NCBI GenBank assembly: GCA_025757745.1
Contig: CP107217.1
Span: 1,736,001-1,800,000, forward strand
Source: Coriobacteriaceae bacterium
GTDB taxonomy: Bacteria > Actinomycetota > Coriobacteriia > Coriobacteriales > Coriobacteriaceae
Direction: 5' to 3'
DNA: 64,000 bases
Made by a program: the position numbers and the translations under genes. Under the pieces are notes generated by a model that was not told where the DNA came from, did no database searches, and saw only the letters and a list, made by a program, of their open reading frames with translations. Of this stretch, positions 17,026-32,390 are shown one piece after another; positions within the stretch are counted from its first letter, which is position 1, and each line of letters starts with the position of its first letter.

Positions 17026-17960
17026 GCGGACGCACCCTTCAGGACGCGCACGGCGCCATCGACCAGATCGTCAACGATTTCACGCGCGCTCTGGCGTTCG
17101 TTGACCATTCCGGCAATCTGTCCGCACAAATACGAACCCTCTTCGTAATTACCGTCCTTTGCGGCTTTACGAAGCGCGCCCGTGCCCATGGCCCCGAGCT
17201 CCTCGGGGCTTGCGCCAGCCGCCTCGTTCTTGGCATACGCGTTGGTGAAGGGACTCTTGAGGGCGCGAACCGGATGTCCCGTCGAGCGACCGGTCGCACG
17301 CGTCGACGTGTCGCCTGCCTTGAGCACCAACTCTTTGTACTGTTCGGATACGGTGCACTCGTTTGCGACCAGAAAGCGTGTTCCCACCTGGACTCCGGCA
17401 GCGCCGAGCATAAAGGCGGCCGCTACACCGCGGCCATCGGCGATGCCGCCAGCCGCAACCACGGGAATATCGACCGCATCGACAACCTGCGGCACCAGTG
17501 CCATCGTCGAGGTCTCGCCAATATGGCCGCCTGATTCGGTACCCTCGGCAACCACGGCAGTGGCTCCGCGACGCGCCACGAGACGCGCCAGCGCCACCGA
17601 AGCCACGACGGGAATAACCTTGATGCCCGCATCGCCCCAGGCCTTCATGTACTTGGTGGGATTGCCGGCGCCGGTCACCACAACGGGCACCTGCTCATCA
17701 ATCACCACTTGTGCGACCTCGTCGACAAACGGGCTCATGAGCATAACGTTGACGCCAAAGGGCTTATCCGTCTTGGCGCGCAGCTCGTGAATCTGATCGC
17801 GCAGCCAGTTTGCGTCGGCATTCATGGCCGCGATAATCCCTAAGCCGCCTGCCTCGGACACGGCAGATGCCAGCGAGGCGTCGGCAATCCAGGCCATGCC
17901 ACCCTGGAACACGGGTTTTTCGATGCCGAGCAGATCGCAGAGAGGAGACTTGAGCATCAC
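17013..17960 (-). CDS. fabK: Enoyl-ACP reductase II (FMN-dependent)
   Basis: Protein of 315 residues, the flavoprotein enoyl-ACP reductase found instead of FabI in many Firmicutes. It shows the nitronate-monooxygenase-like TIM barrel: PVFQGGMAWIADASLASAVSEAGGLG at the start, GTESGGHIG in the middle and VGTRF at the phosphate loop. FabK enzymes are naturally insensitive to triclosan; whether another reductase exists lies outside the window. The stop abuts fabD and the start abuts acpP. Confidence 0.94.
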   Translation of the reverse strand: MMLKSPLCDLLGIEKPVFQGGMAWIADASLASAVSEAGGLGIIAAMNADANWLRDQIHELRAKTDKPFGVNVMLMSPFVDEVAQVVIDEQVPVVVTGAGNPTKYMKAWGDAGIKVIPVVASVALARLVARRGATAVVAEGTESGGHIGETSTMALVPQVVDAVDIPVVAAGGIADGRGVAAAFMLGAAGVQVGTRFLVANECTVSEQYKELVLKAGDTSTRATGRSTGHPVRALKSPFTNAYAKNEAAGASPEELGAMGTGALRKAAKDGNYEEGSYLCGQIAGMVNERQSAREIVDDLVDGAVRVLKGASAWVA

Positions 17961-18196
17961 TACTTCTCCAATGCCGCCTCGACCGTATCGACGAACTCGC
18001 CGACCGTCTTGGGATTCTCCTCGGTATCGAGCTCAATGCCAAACTCGTCCTCGACGGCGACGAGGATTTCGACAGTGCCAAGGCTGTCGAGACCAATCTC
18101 CTCGAGCGTTGACTCGGGCCTCATCTCGACGTCGTCAAGGCCAGCCGTCTCGCGGATAACGTCGCAAACGCGCTCGAAGGTCTTCTGATCTGCCAT
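17960..18196 (-). CDS. acpP: Acyl carrier protein
   Basis: Protein of 78 residues, acidic, carrying acyl intermediates on a phosphopantetheine arm. The attachment site is Ser38 in GLDSLGTVE. Length and charge are typical. It lies between fabH and fabK, a position shared with streptococcal clusters, and overlaps the fabK start by one base. Confidence 0.97.
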   Translation of the reverse strand: MADQKTFERVCDVIRETAGLDDVEMRPESTLEEIGLDSLGTVEILVAVEDEFGIELDTEENPKTVGEFVDTVEAALEK

Positions 18197-18248
18197 GGTA
18201 GTTCTCCTTTGTTTGTGCCCTAGGGGCGGTTTTATTTCCTATGTGCGA

Positions 18249-19208
18249 CTACTTCCAACGAAGCAGATAGCCACCTATATCCAGGCCGGCGCCAAATCCA
18301 ACGAGGGCGATGGTGTCGCCCACATTCAGTGCGTCGGTGCGTGCCAGTCGGTCAAGCGCAAAGGGAATGCAGGCGCTCGAAATGTTGCCGGTCTCCCGCA
18401 GCGTTCGAACCATGAGCTCGTCTGGCACGCCGAGGCGCTTGACCGCCTGACTCAGGATTCGTTCGTTAGCCTGATGGAATACAAAATGATCGATGTCTTC
18501 GACCGAAATGCCCGCATCGCTCGCAAGCTTATGGACCGTGTCGCAGATGGCGTTGACGCCGAACTTGAACACGCGGCGGCCATTCATGGACAGCACGCTC
18601 TCGCTATCTGCGGAGGCCTTAAACGGCGAGGTACCGACCAGACCGGGAACGCGCAACGTCTCGACGTCGGGCGCCGTCGAAAGCTCAACGGCAAGGGGGT
18701 TGTCTCCCCCAGCCCCAATCACTGCGGCGCCTGCCCCATCGCCAAAGAGCACGCACGTGGCACGGTCGGTCCAATCGAGCGCGCGCGTCATCTGCTCGGC
18801 GGCAACGACCAGCACGTGCTCGGCGCGACCGCGGGCGATATAGCCCTCGGCGACATCGAGCGCAAATACGAAGCCGGCACAAGCCGCCGAGACATCGAAG
18901 GCAGGGCACGTCGCGCCTAGTCGCTCAGTAACGGCACACGCCTCAGCGGGAACAAGGTGATCACCTGTCGTCGTCGAGCAGACGATCAGATCCAGCTGGC
19001 TCGCGTCGATTCCGGACACCCGGAGTGCCCGCTCGCTCGCCGCTACGGCAAGGTCGTCAAGTGACTCGGTGGTGCAGACGTGGCGGCTCTTGATACCTGT
19101 GCGGGTAAAAATCCACTCATCCGAGGTATCGAGGAACTCGGACAGCTCGTCATTGGAAACACTGCGCTCAGGAAGCGCCGAGCCTGTTCCAAGAATCGTG
19201 AAACCCAT
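18249..19208 (-). CDS. fabH: 3-oxoacyl-ACP synthase III
   Basis: Protein of 319 residues that starts fatty-acid synthesis by condensing acetyl-CoA (or a branched primer) with malonyl-ACP. The triad is visible: Cys in VSAACAGF, His in FHQANERI, Asn in GNISSACIP. The start is fixed by a perfect AGGAGG six bases upstream. It is the first gene of the operon, just behind paired palindromic operators at 19225-19291. Confidence 0.96.
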   Translation of the reverse strand: MGFTILGTGSALPERSVSNDELSEFLDTSDEWIFTRTGIKSRHVCTTESLDDLAVAASERALRVSGIDASQLDLIVCSTTTGDHLVPAEACAVTERLGATCPAFDVSAACAGFVFALDVAEGYIARGRAEHVLVVAAEQMTRALDWTDRATCVLFGDGAGAAVIGAGGDNPLAVELSTAPDVETLRVPGLVGTSPFKASADSESVLSMNGRRVFKFGVNAICDTVHKLASDAGISVEDIDHFVFHQANERILSQAVKRLGVPDELMVRTLRETGNISSACIPFALDRLARTDALNVGDTIALVGFGAGLDIGGYLLRWK

Positions 19209-19224
19209 CACTAACCTCCTTTGA

Positions 19225-19291
19225 GTTGTTGACGTGTTTACATCGACCAAGAGAGGATAGCGCAATTTTGTCGTTGTTGACGTGTTAACAT
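19225..19291. promoter_or_regulatory. Paired operators between fabH and birA
   Basis: Two copies of a 19-bp sequence lie 48 bp apart: 19225-19243 GTTGTTGACGTGTTTACAT and 19273-19291 GTTGTTGACGTGTTAACAT. The core GTTGACGTGTTAAC is an inverted repeat (GTTxAC-GT-GTxAAC). The right copy lies in the spacer of a plausible birA promoter (TTGTCG at 19268, TAAATT at 19292). A fabH -10 candidate (TATCCT on the minus strand, 19254-19259) lies between them. Probably a repressor controlling both directions. Confidence 0.72.
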
Positions 19292-19384
19292 TAAATTGTC
19301 CAAATGCGACAAAGGCTTCACATTGTGTCTATCTCTCGAGACCATTGCGTTATTCACTTATTCATTAAGGAGGTGGCAGCCATA

Positions 19385-20161
19385 ATGGATGCCAAATTAA
19401 CGATAGTCGACGTAACCGGATCGACCAACGATGACCTGCTCGAAGCAGGAAAACAGGGAGCGCCGCACGGCACGGGACTTGCCGCCCAGGCTCAGACGGC
19501 AGGACGCGGCCGGCGCGGCCACAAGTGGGATTCAACCGCCGGCAACCTATTGCTTTCGATTGTCCTGCGTCCATGCGTTAATCCTGCGAAGTACTCTGGT
19601 CTTGCCGCCGTCAGCGGCCTAGCGGTGCTCGAGGCGCTCGAAAAACAGGGTCTTGCAAACGAAATTGGCCTCAAATGGCCCAACGACCTGGTCGCGCGTG
19701 AACGCAAACTCGGCGGCATTCTGGTCGAGGCCGCACGCGATAACGAAGGCAAACCTTTCGCCGTATGCGGCATTGGCGTCAATGTGAACTATGCGCCCCA
19801 AGAGGTGCCCGATGGCGGCCTGGCGGCAATTGGCCTCTCGGACCTTAACGAGAACGTTCCTGCCGTCGACATGCTCCTCGATGAGGTCTATCACGCAGTT
19901 ATAGACGCTGTAGATGCCTGGGCAGAGCGCCTCAACGCCAAGGAAAAAGACGCCGGTCCGATCGCGCCCGTCCACGACGAATATATCGCTCACCTCAATT
20001 GGATTAGGAAGCACGTTATCGCCCGCTCACCCGCTGGAGACGAGCTGGCACGCGGCATCTTTAAAACCGTCGATGCCTTTGGTCGCGCGTGCATCGAAAC
20101 AGAAGACGGCTTGCGATCCTTCCATTTTGAGGAGGCGTCATTGCGCCCCTTGAGTGAGTAG
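19385..20161 (+). CDS. birA: Biotin--[acetyl-CoA-carboxylase] ligase, lacking the DNA-binding domain
   Basis: Protein of 258 residues that makes biotinyl-AMP and transfers biotin to AccB. The biotin/ATP loop GRGRRGHKW is at residues 40-48, and KWPNDLV and GGILVE follow. The N-terminus opens directly with the catalytic domain, so the winged helix of the E. coli repressor type is missing and the protein should not act at DNA. The ATG used lies 11 bases after AGGAGG. It is divergent from the fab operon that encodes its substrate. Confidence 0.9.
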   Translation: MDAKLTIVDVTGSTNDDLLEAGKQGAPHGTGLAAQAQTAGRGRRGHKWDSTAGNLLLSIVLRPCVNPAKYSGLAAVSGLAVLEALEKQGLANEIGLKWPNDLVARERKLGGILVEAARDNEGKPFAVCGIGVNVNYAPQEVPDGGLAAIGLSDLNENVPAVDMLLDEVYHAVIDAVDAWAERLNAKEKDAGPIAPVHDEYIAHLNWIRKHVIARSPAGDELARGIFKTVDAFGRACIETEDGLRSFHFEEASLRPLSE

Positions 20162-20216
20162 GTCGCCACAGCCAGCCGTTCGGCAGCCTTACCCGGCGAT
20201 CCAAACCCATCATGCC

Positions 20217-20256
20217 AAACAAAAGAGCCCCGCTGCCGTAATGACAGCGGGGCTCT
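20217..20256 (-). terminator. Intrinsic terminator after rpsJ
   Basis: On the minus strand AGAGCCCCGCTG pairs with CAGCGGGGCTCT around a 9-nt loop, followed by TTTTGTTT. It ends the rpsL-rpsG-fusA-rpsJ operon. Confidence 0.88.
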
Positions 20257-20277
20257 GTAAGCTATGAGCGATATCGC

Positions 20278-20586
20278 TTAGAGCTTGATGTCGATGTCGA
20301 CGCCAGCGGGGAGGTCGAGACGCATGAGCGAATCAACGGTGCCCGAGGTGGGGTCAAGGATGTCGATGAGGCGCTTGTGGGTGCGCATCTCGAACTGCTC
20401 ACGGGAGTCCTTGTTCACGTGCGGCGAGCGGATGACCGTGTACAGGTTGCGCTCGGTGGGCAGGGGGACAGGACCGGAAACGCGAGCGCCGGTCTTCTGA
20501 GCGGTCTCGACGATGAGCTTCGCGGACTGATCGACGACCTCGTGATCATAGCCCTTGAGGCGAATGCGGATCTTCTGGGTAGCCAA
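20278..20586 (-). CDS. rpsJ: 30S ribosomal protein S10 (also NusE)
   Basis: Protein of 102 residues. S10 is part of the 30S head and, as NusE, links NusG to antitermination. MATQKIRIRLKGYDHEVVD, SGPVPLPTE, RSPHVNKDSREQFEMR and the ending GVDIDIKL are diagnostic. It usually leads the S10 operon before rplC; here it follows fusA by 60 bp and is the last gene of the str operon. Confidence 0.97.
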   Translation of the reverse strand: MATQKIRIRLKGYDHEVVDQSAKLIVETAQKTGARVSGPVPLPTERNLYTVIRSPHVNKDSREQFEMRTHKRLIDILDPTSGTVDSLMRLDLPAGVDIDIKL

Positions 20587-20646
20587 CTTAAACCTCCAAA
20601 GAGTGCGAGAGATGTTCTCGCGGATTACGTAACAGGGAGCTCGAAC

Positions 20647-22746
20647 TTAGGCGTTCTTGCTCATGACCTCGTCCACGATGGACTTGGGCGCGGGCTCATA
20701 AGAGTCGAACTGCATCGTGTAGGATGCACGGCCCTGGGTCTGGGAGCGAAGGTCGGTAGCGTAACCGAACATCTCGCCCAGCGGCACCTTGGCACGGATG
20801 AGCTTGCTGTTCTTGCGATCCTCCATGCCCTCGATCTTGCCGCGGCGACCGGAGAGGTTGCCCATAACGTCGCCCATGTACTGCTCGGGGGTCTCGACCT
20901 CGACAGCCATGATCGGCTCGAGCAGCTGCGGATCGGACTTCTTGAGGGCGTCCTTGATAGCCATGGAACCGGCGATCTTAAAGGCGGCCTCGGAGGAGTC
21001 GACCTCGTGGTAAGAACCGTCGAACAGGGTGACCTTAACGTCGAGGACCGGGAAGCCGGCGATAACACCGGTGTTCAGGGCCTCCTGGATGCCCTTGTCG
21101 ATGGACGGGATGTACTCCTTGGGCACGACGCCGCCGACGATAGCGTTGACGAACTCGTAGCCGAAGCCCTCCTCCATCTTCTCGAGCTTGATGACGGCGT
21201 GGCCGTACTGACCGCGACCACCGGACTGACGGACGAACTTGCCCTCAGCCTTCTCGACGTCGTGACCAGCGGTCTCGCGGTAGGCAACCTGGGGCTTACC
21301 AACGTTAGCGTCAACCTTGAACTCACGGAGCAGACGGTCGACGATGATCTCGAGGTGCAGCTCGCCCATGCCGGCGATGATGGTCTGGCCGGTCTCGTGG
21401 TTGGTGGACACCTGGAAGGTCGGGTCCTCCTCGGCGAGCTTGGTCAGAGCCAGGGACATCTTGTCCTGCTCGGCCTTGGTCTTGGGCTCAATGGCAACGT
21501 CGATAACGGGCTTAGCGAACTCGATCTTCTCGAGGACGATCTCCTTGCCCTCGGCGCACAGGGTGTCACCGGTGGTGGAGTTCTTGAAGCCGACGCAAGC
21601 GACGATGTCGCCGGCGGCAGCGTCGTCACGGTCGATACGCTCGGCGGCGTTCATCTCGAGGATGCGGCCGAGGCGCTCGCGCTGACCGTTGGAAGCGTTG
21701 ACCACGTAGGAGCCGGACTCGGCGCGGCCGGAGTAAACGCGGACATAGGTGAGCTTACCGACGAACGGGTCGGTCATGATCTTGAAAACCAGGCCGGAGA
21801 AGGGCTCGTCGAAGGAAGGATGACGCTGGATCTCCTCGCCGGTGTCCGGATCGGTACCGGTGACGGCGTCGACGTCGAGCGGGCTGGGCAGGTAGTCGAC
21901 GACAGCGTCGAGCAGCTCCTGAACGCCCTTGTTCTTGTAGGCGGAGCCCACGAAGACGAGGTTGAGCTCGTTGGCCAGAACACCCTTGCGCAGAGCAGCC
22001 TTGAGCTCCTCGACGGTGAAGTCCTCCTCCATGAGGATCTTCTCCATGAGCTCGTCGTCAAAGCTGGCAGCAGCGTCGAGGAGCTCCTCGCGCTTGGTGG
22101 CAGCGATGTCAGCGAACTCAGCCGGGATCTCGTCCATCGGCTCGGGGTAGGTCATGCCCTTCTCGTCGGCCTTGAAGTCCCATGCAGTCATGGTAACGAG
22201 GTCGATGACGCCCCAGAAGTTGTCCTCGGCGCCCATCGGGACCTGAGCGGCCACGGCGTTAGCGTCGAGACGATCCTTCATGGTCTCGATAGCGTTGAAG
22301 AAGTCAGCGCCCACGCGGTCATACTTGTTGATGAAGGCGATGCGGGGAACGTTGAAGGTAGAAGCCTGACGCCAAACGGTCTCAGACTGGGGCTGAACGC
22401 CGGCAACGGCGTCGAAGACGGCGACAGCGCCATCGAGGACGCGCAGGCAGCGCTCGACCTCGGCGGTGAAGTCAACGTGGCCCGGGGTGTCGATGATCTG
22501 GATGCGGTAGTCCTTACCGTCCTTGTTCCAGAAGCACGTGGTAGCAGCGGAGGTAATGGTTACGCCGCGCTCCTGCTCCTGAACCATCCAGTCCATGGTG
22601 GCAGCGCCCTCATGGACCTCACCGATCTTGTGGGTCTTACCGGTGTAGTAAAGAATACGCTCGGTCGTGGTGGTCTTACCGGCATCGATGTGAGCCATGA
22701 TGCCGATGTTACGGGTATCGGAAAGCTTGTACTTAGGCTTAGCCAT
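20647..22746 (-). CDS. fusA: Elongation factor G
   Basis: Protein of 699 residues, the GTPase that translocates tRNA and mRNA. The G1 loop AHIDAGKTTTTE is near residue 19, then G2 RGVTIT, G3 DTPGHVDF and G4 NKYDRVG. Domain IV contains the loop GRGQYGHAVIKLEP-like segment GGRGQYGHAVIKLEKM. Full length. It lies 19 bp after rpsG. Confidence 0.97.
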   Translation of the reverse strand: MAKPKYKLSDTRNIGIMAHIDAGKTTTTERILYYTGKTHKIGEVHEGAATMDWMVQEQERGVTITSAATTCFWNKDGKDYRIQIIDTPGHVDFTAEVERCLRVLDGAVAVFDAVAGVQPQSETVWRQASTFNVPRIAFINKYDRVGADFFNAIETMKDRLDANAVAAQVPMGAEDNFWGVIDLVTMTAWDFKADEKGMTYPEPMDEIPAEFADIAATKREELLDAAASFDDELMEKILMEEDFTVEELKAALRKGVLANELNLVFVGSAYKNKGVQELLDAVVDYLPSPLDVDAVTGTDPDTGEEIQRHPSFDEPFSGLVFKIMTDPFVGKLTYVRVYSGRAESGSYVVNASNGQRERLGRILEMNAAERIDRDDAAAGDIVACVGFKNSTTGDTLCAEGKEIVLEKIEFAKPVIDVAIEPKTKAEQDKMSLALTKLAEEDPTFQVSTNHETGQTIIAGMGELHLEIIVDRLLREFKVDANVGKPQVAYRETAGHDVEKAEGKFVRQSGGRGQYGHAVIKLEKMEEGFGYEFVNAIVGGVVPKEYIPSIDKGIQEALNTGVIAGFPVLDVKVTLFDGSYHEVDSSEAAFKIAGSMAIKDALKKSDPQLLEPIMAVEVETPEQYMGDVMGNLSGRRGKIEGMEDRKNSKLIRAKVPLGEMFGYATDLRSQTQGRASYTMQFDSYEPAPKSIVDEVMSKNA

Positions 22747-22765
22747 GTTAGTTCCTTACCTTAAC

Positions 22766-23239
22766 TTACCAACGATAGTGAGAGAACGCGCGGTTGGCCT
22801 CGGCCATCTTGAAGACGTCCTCACGCTTCTTGACGGAAGCGCCCAGGCCGTTGGAAGCGTCGAGGATCTCGTTGGCGAGACGCTCGGCCATGGTCTTCTC
22901 CTTGCGAGCGCGGGAGAAGTTGACGATCCAGCGGATGCCCAGAGCGGTGGAACGACGGGAGTTGACCTCCATCGGGACCTGATAGGTAGCGCCACCGACA
23001 CGCTTGGGCTTAACCTCGAGCGTGGGCTTGACGTTGTCCATAGCCTTCTTGAAGGTAGCGAGAGCATCGCCACCCTCGGACTTCTCGGCAACGATCTCGA
23101 AAGCGGTGTAAACGATGCGCTCAGCGGTGGCCTTCTTGCCGTCAAGAAGGACCTTGTTGATGAGCTGAGTCACCAGGCGGTTGTTGTAAACGGCGTCAGG
23201 CTGAACCTCACGACGATTAGCTGCTGCACGACGCGGCAT
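22766..23239 (-). CDS. rpsG: 30S ribosomal protein S7
   Basis: Protein of 157 residues that organises the 3' major domain of 16S rRNA. MPRRAAANRREVQPDAVYNN opens it; VGGATYQVPMEV and the C-terminal AEANRAFSHYRW are family hallmarks. In normal str order between rpsL and fusA. Confidence 0.97.
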   Translation of the reverse strand: MPRRAAANRREVQPDAVYNNRLVTQLINKVLLDGKKATAERIVYTAFEIVAEKSEGGDALATFKKAMDNVKPTLEVKPKRVGGATYQVPMEVNSRRSTALGIRWIVNFSRARKEKTMAERLANEILDASNGLGASVKKREDVFKMAEANRAFSHYRW

Positions 23240-23313
23240 GTGAAATCTCCTTAAGTGTCTACCGTGCGGCGCTCAAGACGGCACACGGCGAAAGTATCAA
23301 AACGTTATCTGGC

Positions 23314-23691
23314 TTATTTGGCCTTGGGGCGCTTAGCACCGTACTTGGAACGGGCCTGCATACGGTTCTGGACCGGAGCAGCGTCGTAGGCGCCACGGAT
23401 GACGTGATAACGGACACCAGGGAGGTCACGGACACGACCGCCGCGGACGAGCACGATGGAGTGCTCCTGCAGGTTGTGGCCCTCACCCGGGATGTAAGCA
23501 GTAACTTCGATGCCGTTGACGAGGCGAACACGGGCAACCTTACGAAGAGCCGAGTTCGGCTTCTTGGGGCTCGTGGTGAAGACGCGGGTGCACACGCCGC
23601 GCTTCTGGGAGTTGTGCTGCAGAGCAGCGTTCTTGGACTTCTTGGGCACGGAACGACGGCCCTGGCGAACCAGCTGGTTAATAGTAGGCAA
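23314..23691 (-). CDS. rpsL: 30S ribosomal protein S12, TTG start
   Basis: Protein of 125 residues at the decoding centre. MPTINQLVRQGR opens it; TTSPKKPNSALRK holds the lysine equivalent to K42/K43 whose replacement gives streptomycin resistance, and it is wild type here. The start codon is TTG (complement of 23689-23691), six bases after GAAGGAG, because the next codons encode the invariant PTINQL. First gene of the str operon. Confidence 0.96.
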   Translation of the reverse strand: MPTINQLVRQGRRSVPKKSKNAALQHNSQKRGVCTRVFTTSPKKPNSALRKVARVRLVNGIEVTAYIPGEGHNLQEHSIVLVRGGRVRDLPGVRYHVIRGAYDAAPVQNRMQARSKYGAKRPKAK

Positions 23692-23784
23692 AGCGTACTC
23701 CTTCTCGAATGATTCCAGCTTTCTGTAAAGTGCAACGGCTTGAATCGAGGGGTCAGCATCCCCCTACGAAACACGCAGTTCGAT

Positions 23785-23813
23785 AGGATACGTGGCGTTA
23801 GCTGTGCCGTCAA
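23785..23813 (-). promoter_or_regulatory. Promoter of the rpsL operon
   Basis: On the minus strand TTGACG (23808-23813), a 17-bp spacer and TATCCT (23785-23790). The -35 hexamer directly abuts the 24-bp shared element. The transcript would have a leader of about 90 nt before the TTG start of rpsL. Confidence 0.75.
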
Positions 23814-23837
23814 CAGACCACGCCGCCGGGCGTATCC
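23814..23837 (-). promoter_or_regulatory. 24-bp element (copy 3), adjoining the str -35 box
   Basis: Plus strand CAGACCACGC, then CGCC, then GGGCGTATCC. It is the most divergent copy on the promoter-proximal side but keeps CGGGCGTATCC. No base separates it from the -35 hexamer. Confidence 0.6.
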
Positions 23838-23897
23838 CAAAATTGGTACATTTCCGCAAAGCCTACACAAAATGAATCCCCTCCTGCGCATAAGGGC

Positions 23898-24035
23898 GGA
23901 TTCCCGGGCCGGGCGGCCCTGGCTTAAGTTTGCTGCTCTACAGTCCTGGCTCGCACGGAGAGCACATTAAGTGCTCTCCGGCTCGTGCGGAACTCGCGAC
24001 AAACTTAACCCCTGTGCCGCCCGGCCCGGGAATCC
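23898..24035. repeat. Fold-back element E2
   Basis: Arms 23898-23932 and 24000-24035 pair over an outer 20 bp without mismatch (GGATTCCCGGGCCGGGCGGC), then a short mismatched bulge, then TTAAGTTTG. The 67-bp centre matches E1 closely: GCTCTACAGTCCTG, the hairpin GGAGAGCAC/GTGCTCTCC with ATTAA loop, and CGTGCGGAACTCGCGA. It lies between the rpoC terminator and the str promoter. Confidence 0.88.
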
Positions 24036-24065
24036 GACGTGCTCGTTGGGGCAACGTTCCTCATC

Positions 24066-24102
24066 AAAAAAGGCCCGCTCCCCTGTTGGGAAGCGAGCCT
24101 TT
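24066..24102 (-). terminator. Intrinsic terminator after rpoC
   Basis: On the minus strand a 14-bp stem with wobble pairs (AAGGCTCGCTTCCC with GGGGAGCGGGCCTT, AACA loop) is followed by TTTTTTGATG. It lies 27 bp after the rpoC stop. Confidence 0.88.
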
Positions 24103-24128
24103 ATAAGAACGGTTAACGTACTAGGAAA

Positions 24129-28604
<4,476 letters not shown>

Positions 28605-28610
28605 AGTCAA

Positions 28611-32102
<3,492 letters not shown>

Positions 32103-32175
32103 CAGGTTTTTCCTCCTTCACGGAAATGCTCGGTGGATTGGCGAGGCATAGCTTCGCCAGTTATCGCAACCTAAT

Positions 32176-32203
32176 AGTTTATCAGGTACCGACCGTTGAG
32201 CAA
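32176..32203 (-). promoter_or_regulatory. Candidate rpoB promoter
   Basis: On the minus strand TTGCTC (32198-32203), a 16-bp spacer and TAAACT (32176-32181), about 75 bp upstream of the rpoB GTG. Neither the fold-back element nor the 24-bp element found at the other operons is present here. Confidence 0.55.
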
Positions 32204-32336
32204 GAAAAGCCTTGACGTGATTGAGTTTTTGGAGTAGCAAAGTTTTTCGACAGAAAACATGCAGGTAGATGGATGTGCATCGAACACCTGTTCATATATT
32301 TTCTGTGAACAGAGGGTTAGCAATCGCAGCTCTTAT
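32204..32336. other. Gap between galU terminator and rpoB promoter
   Basis: No gene. It contains a palindrome GAACACCTGTTC at 32282-32293, which fits the Gram-positive LexA box GAAC-N4-GTTC, overlapping a second inverted repeat CTGTTCA...TGAACAG (32288-32312). Neither is close enough to a start codon to suggest a clear target. Confidence 0.5.
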
Positions 32337-32370
32337 AAAAAAACGGGCGCAAACCGAAGTCCGCACCCGT
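32337..32370 (-). terminator. Intrinsic terminator after galU
   Basis: On the minus strand ACGGGTGC...GCGCCCGT pairs around a GGACTTCGGTTT-like loop and is followed by seven T. It begins about 20 bp after the galU stop. Confidence 0.85.
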
Positions 32371-32390
32371 AAATGTCGATGCCCGAAGGC

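Larger units (their letters stand above)
23692..24065. other. Upstream region of the str operon
   Basis: About 370 bp without genes. It holds the str promoter (23785-23813), the 24-bp shared element (23814-23837) and fold-back element E2 (23898-24035), in that order moving away from rpsL. Confidence 0.8.

Noticed and set aside
20377..22764. Long plus-strand frame antisense to fusA and rpsJ
   Set aside because: Same codon-bias artefact; EF-G and S10 on the minus strand explain the whole region.
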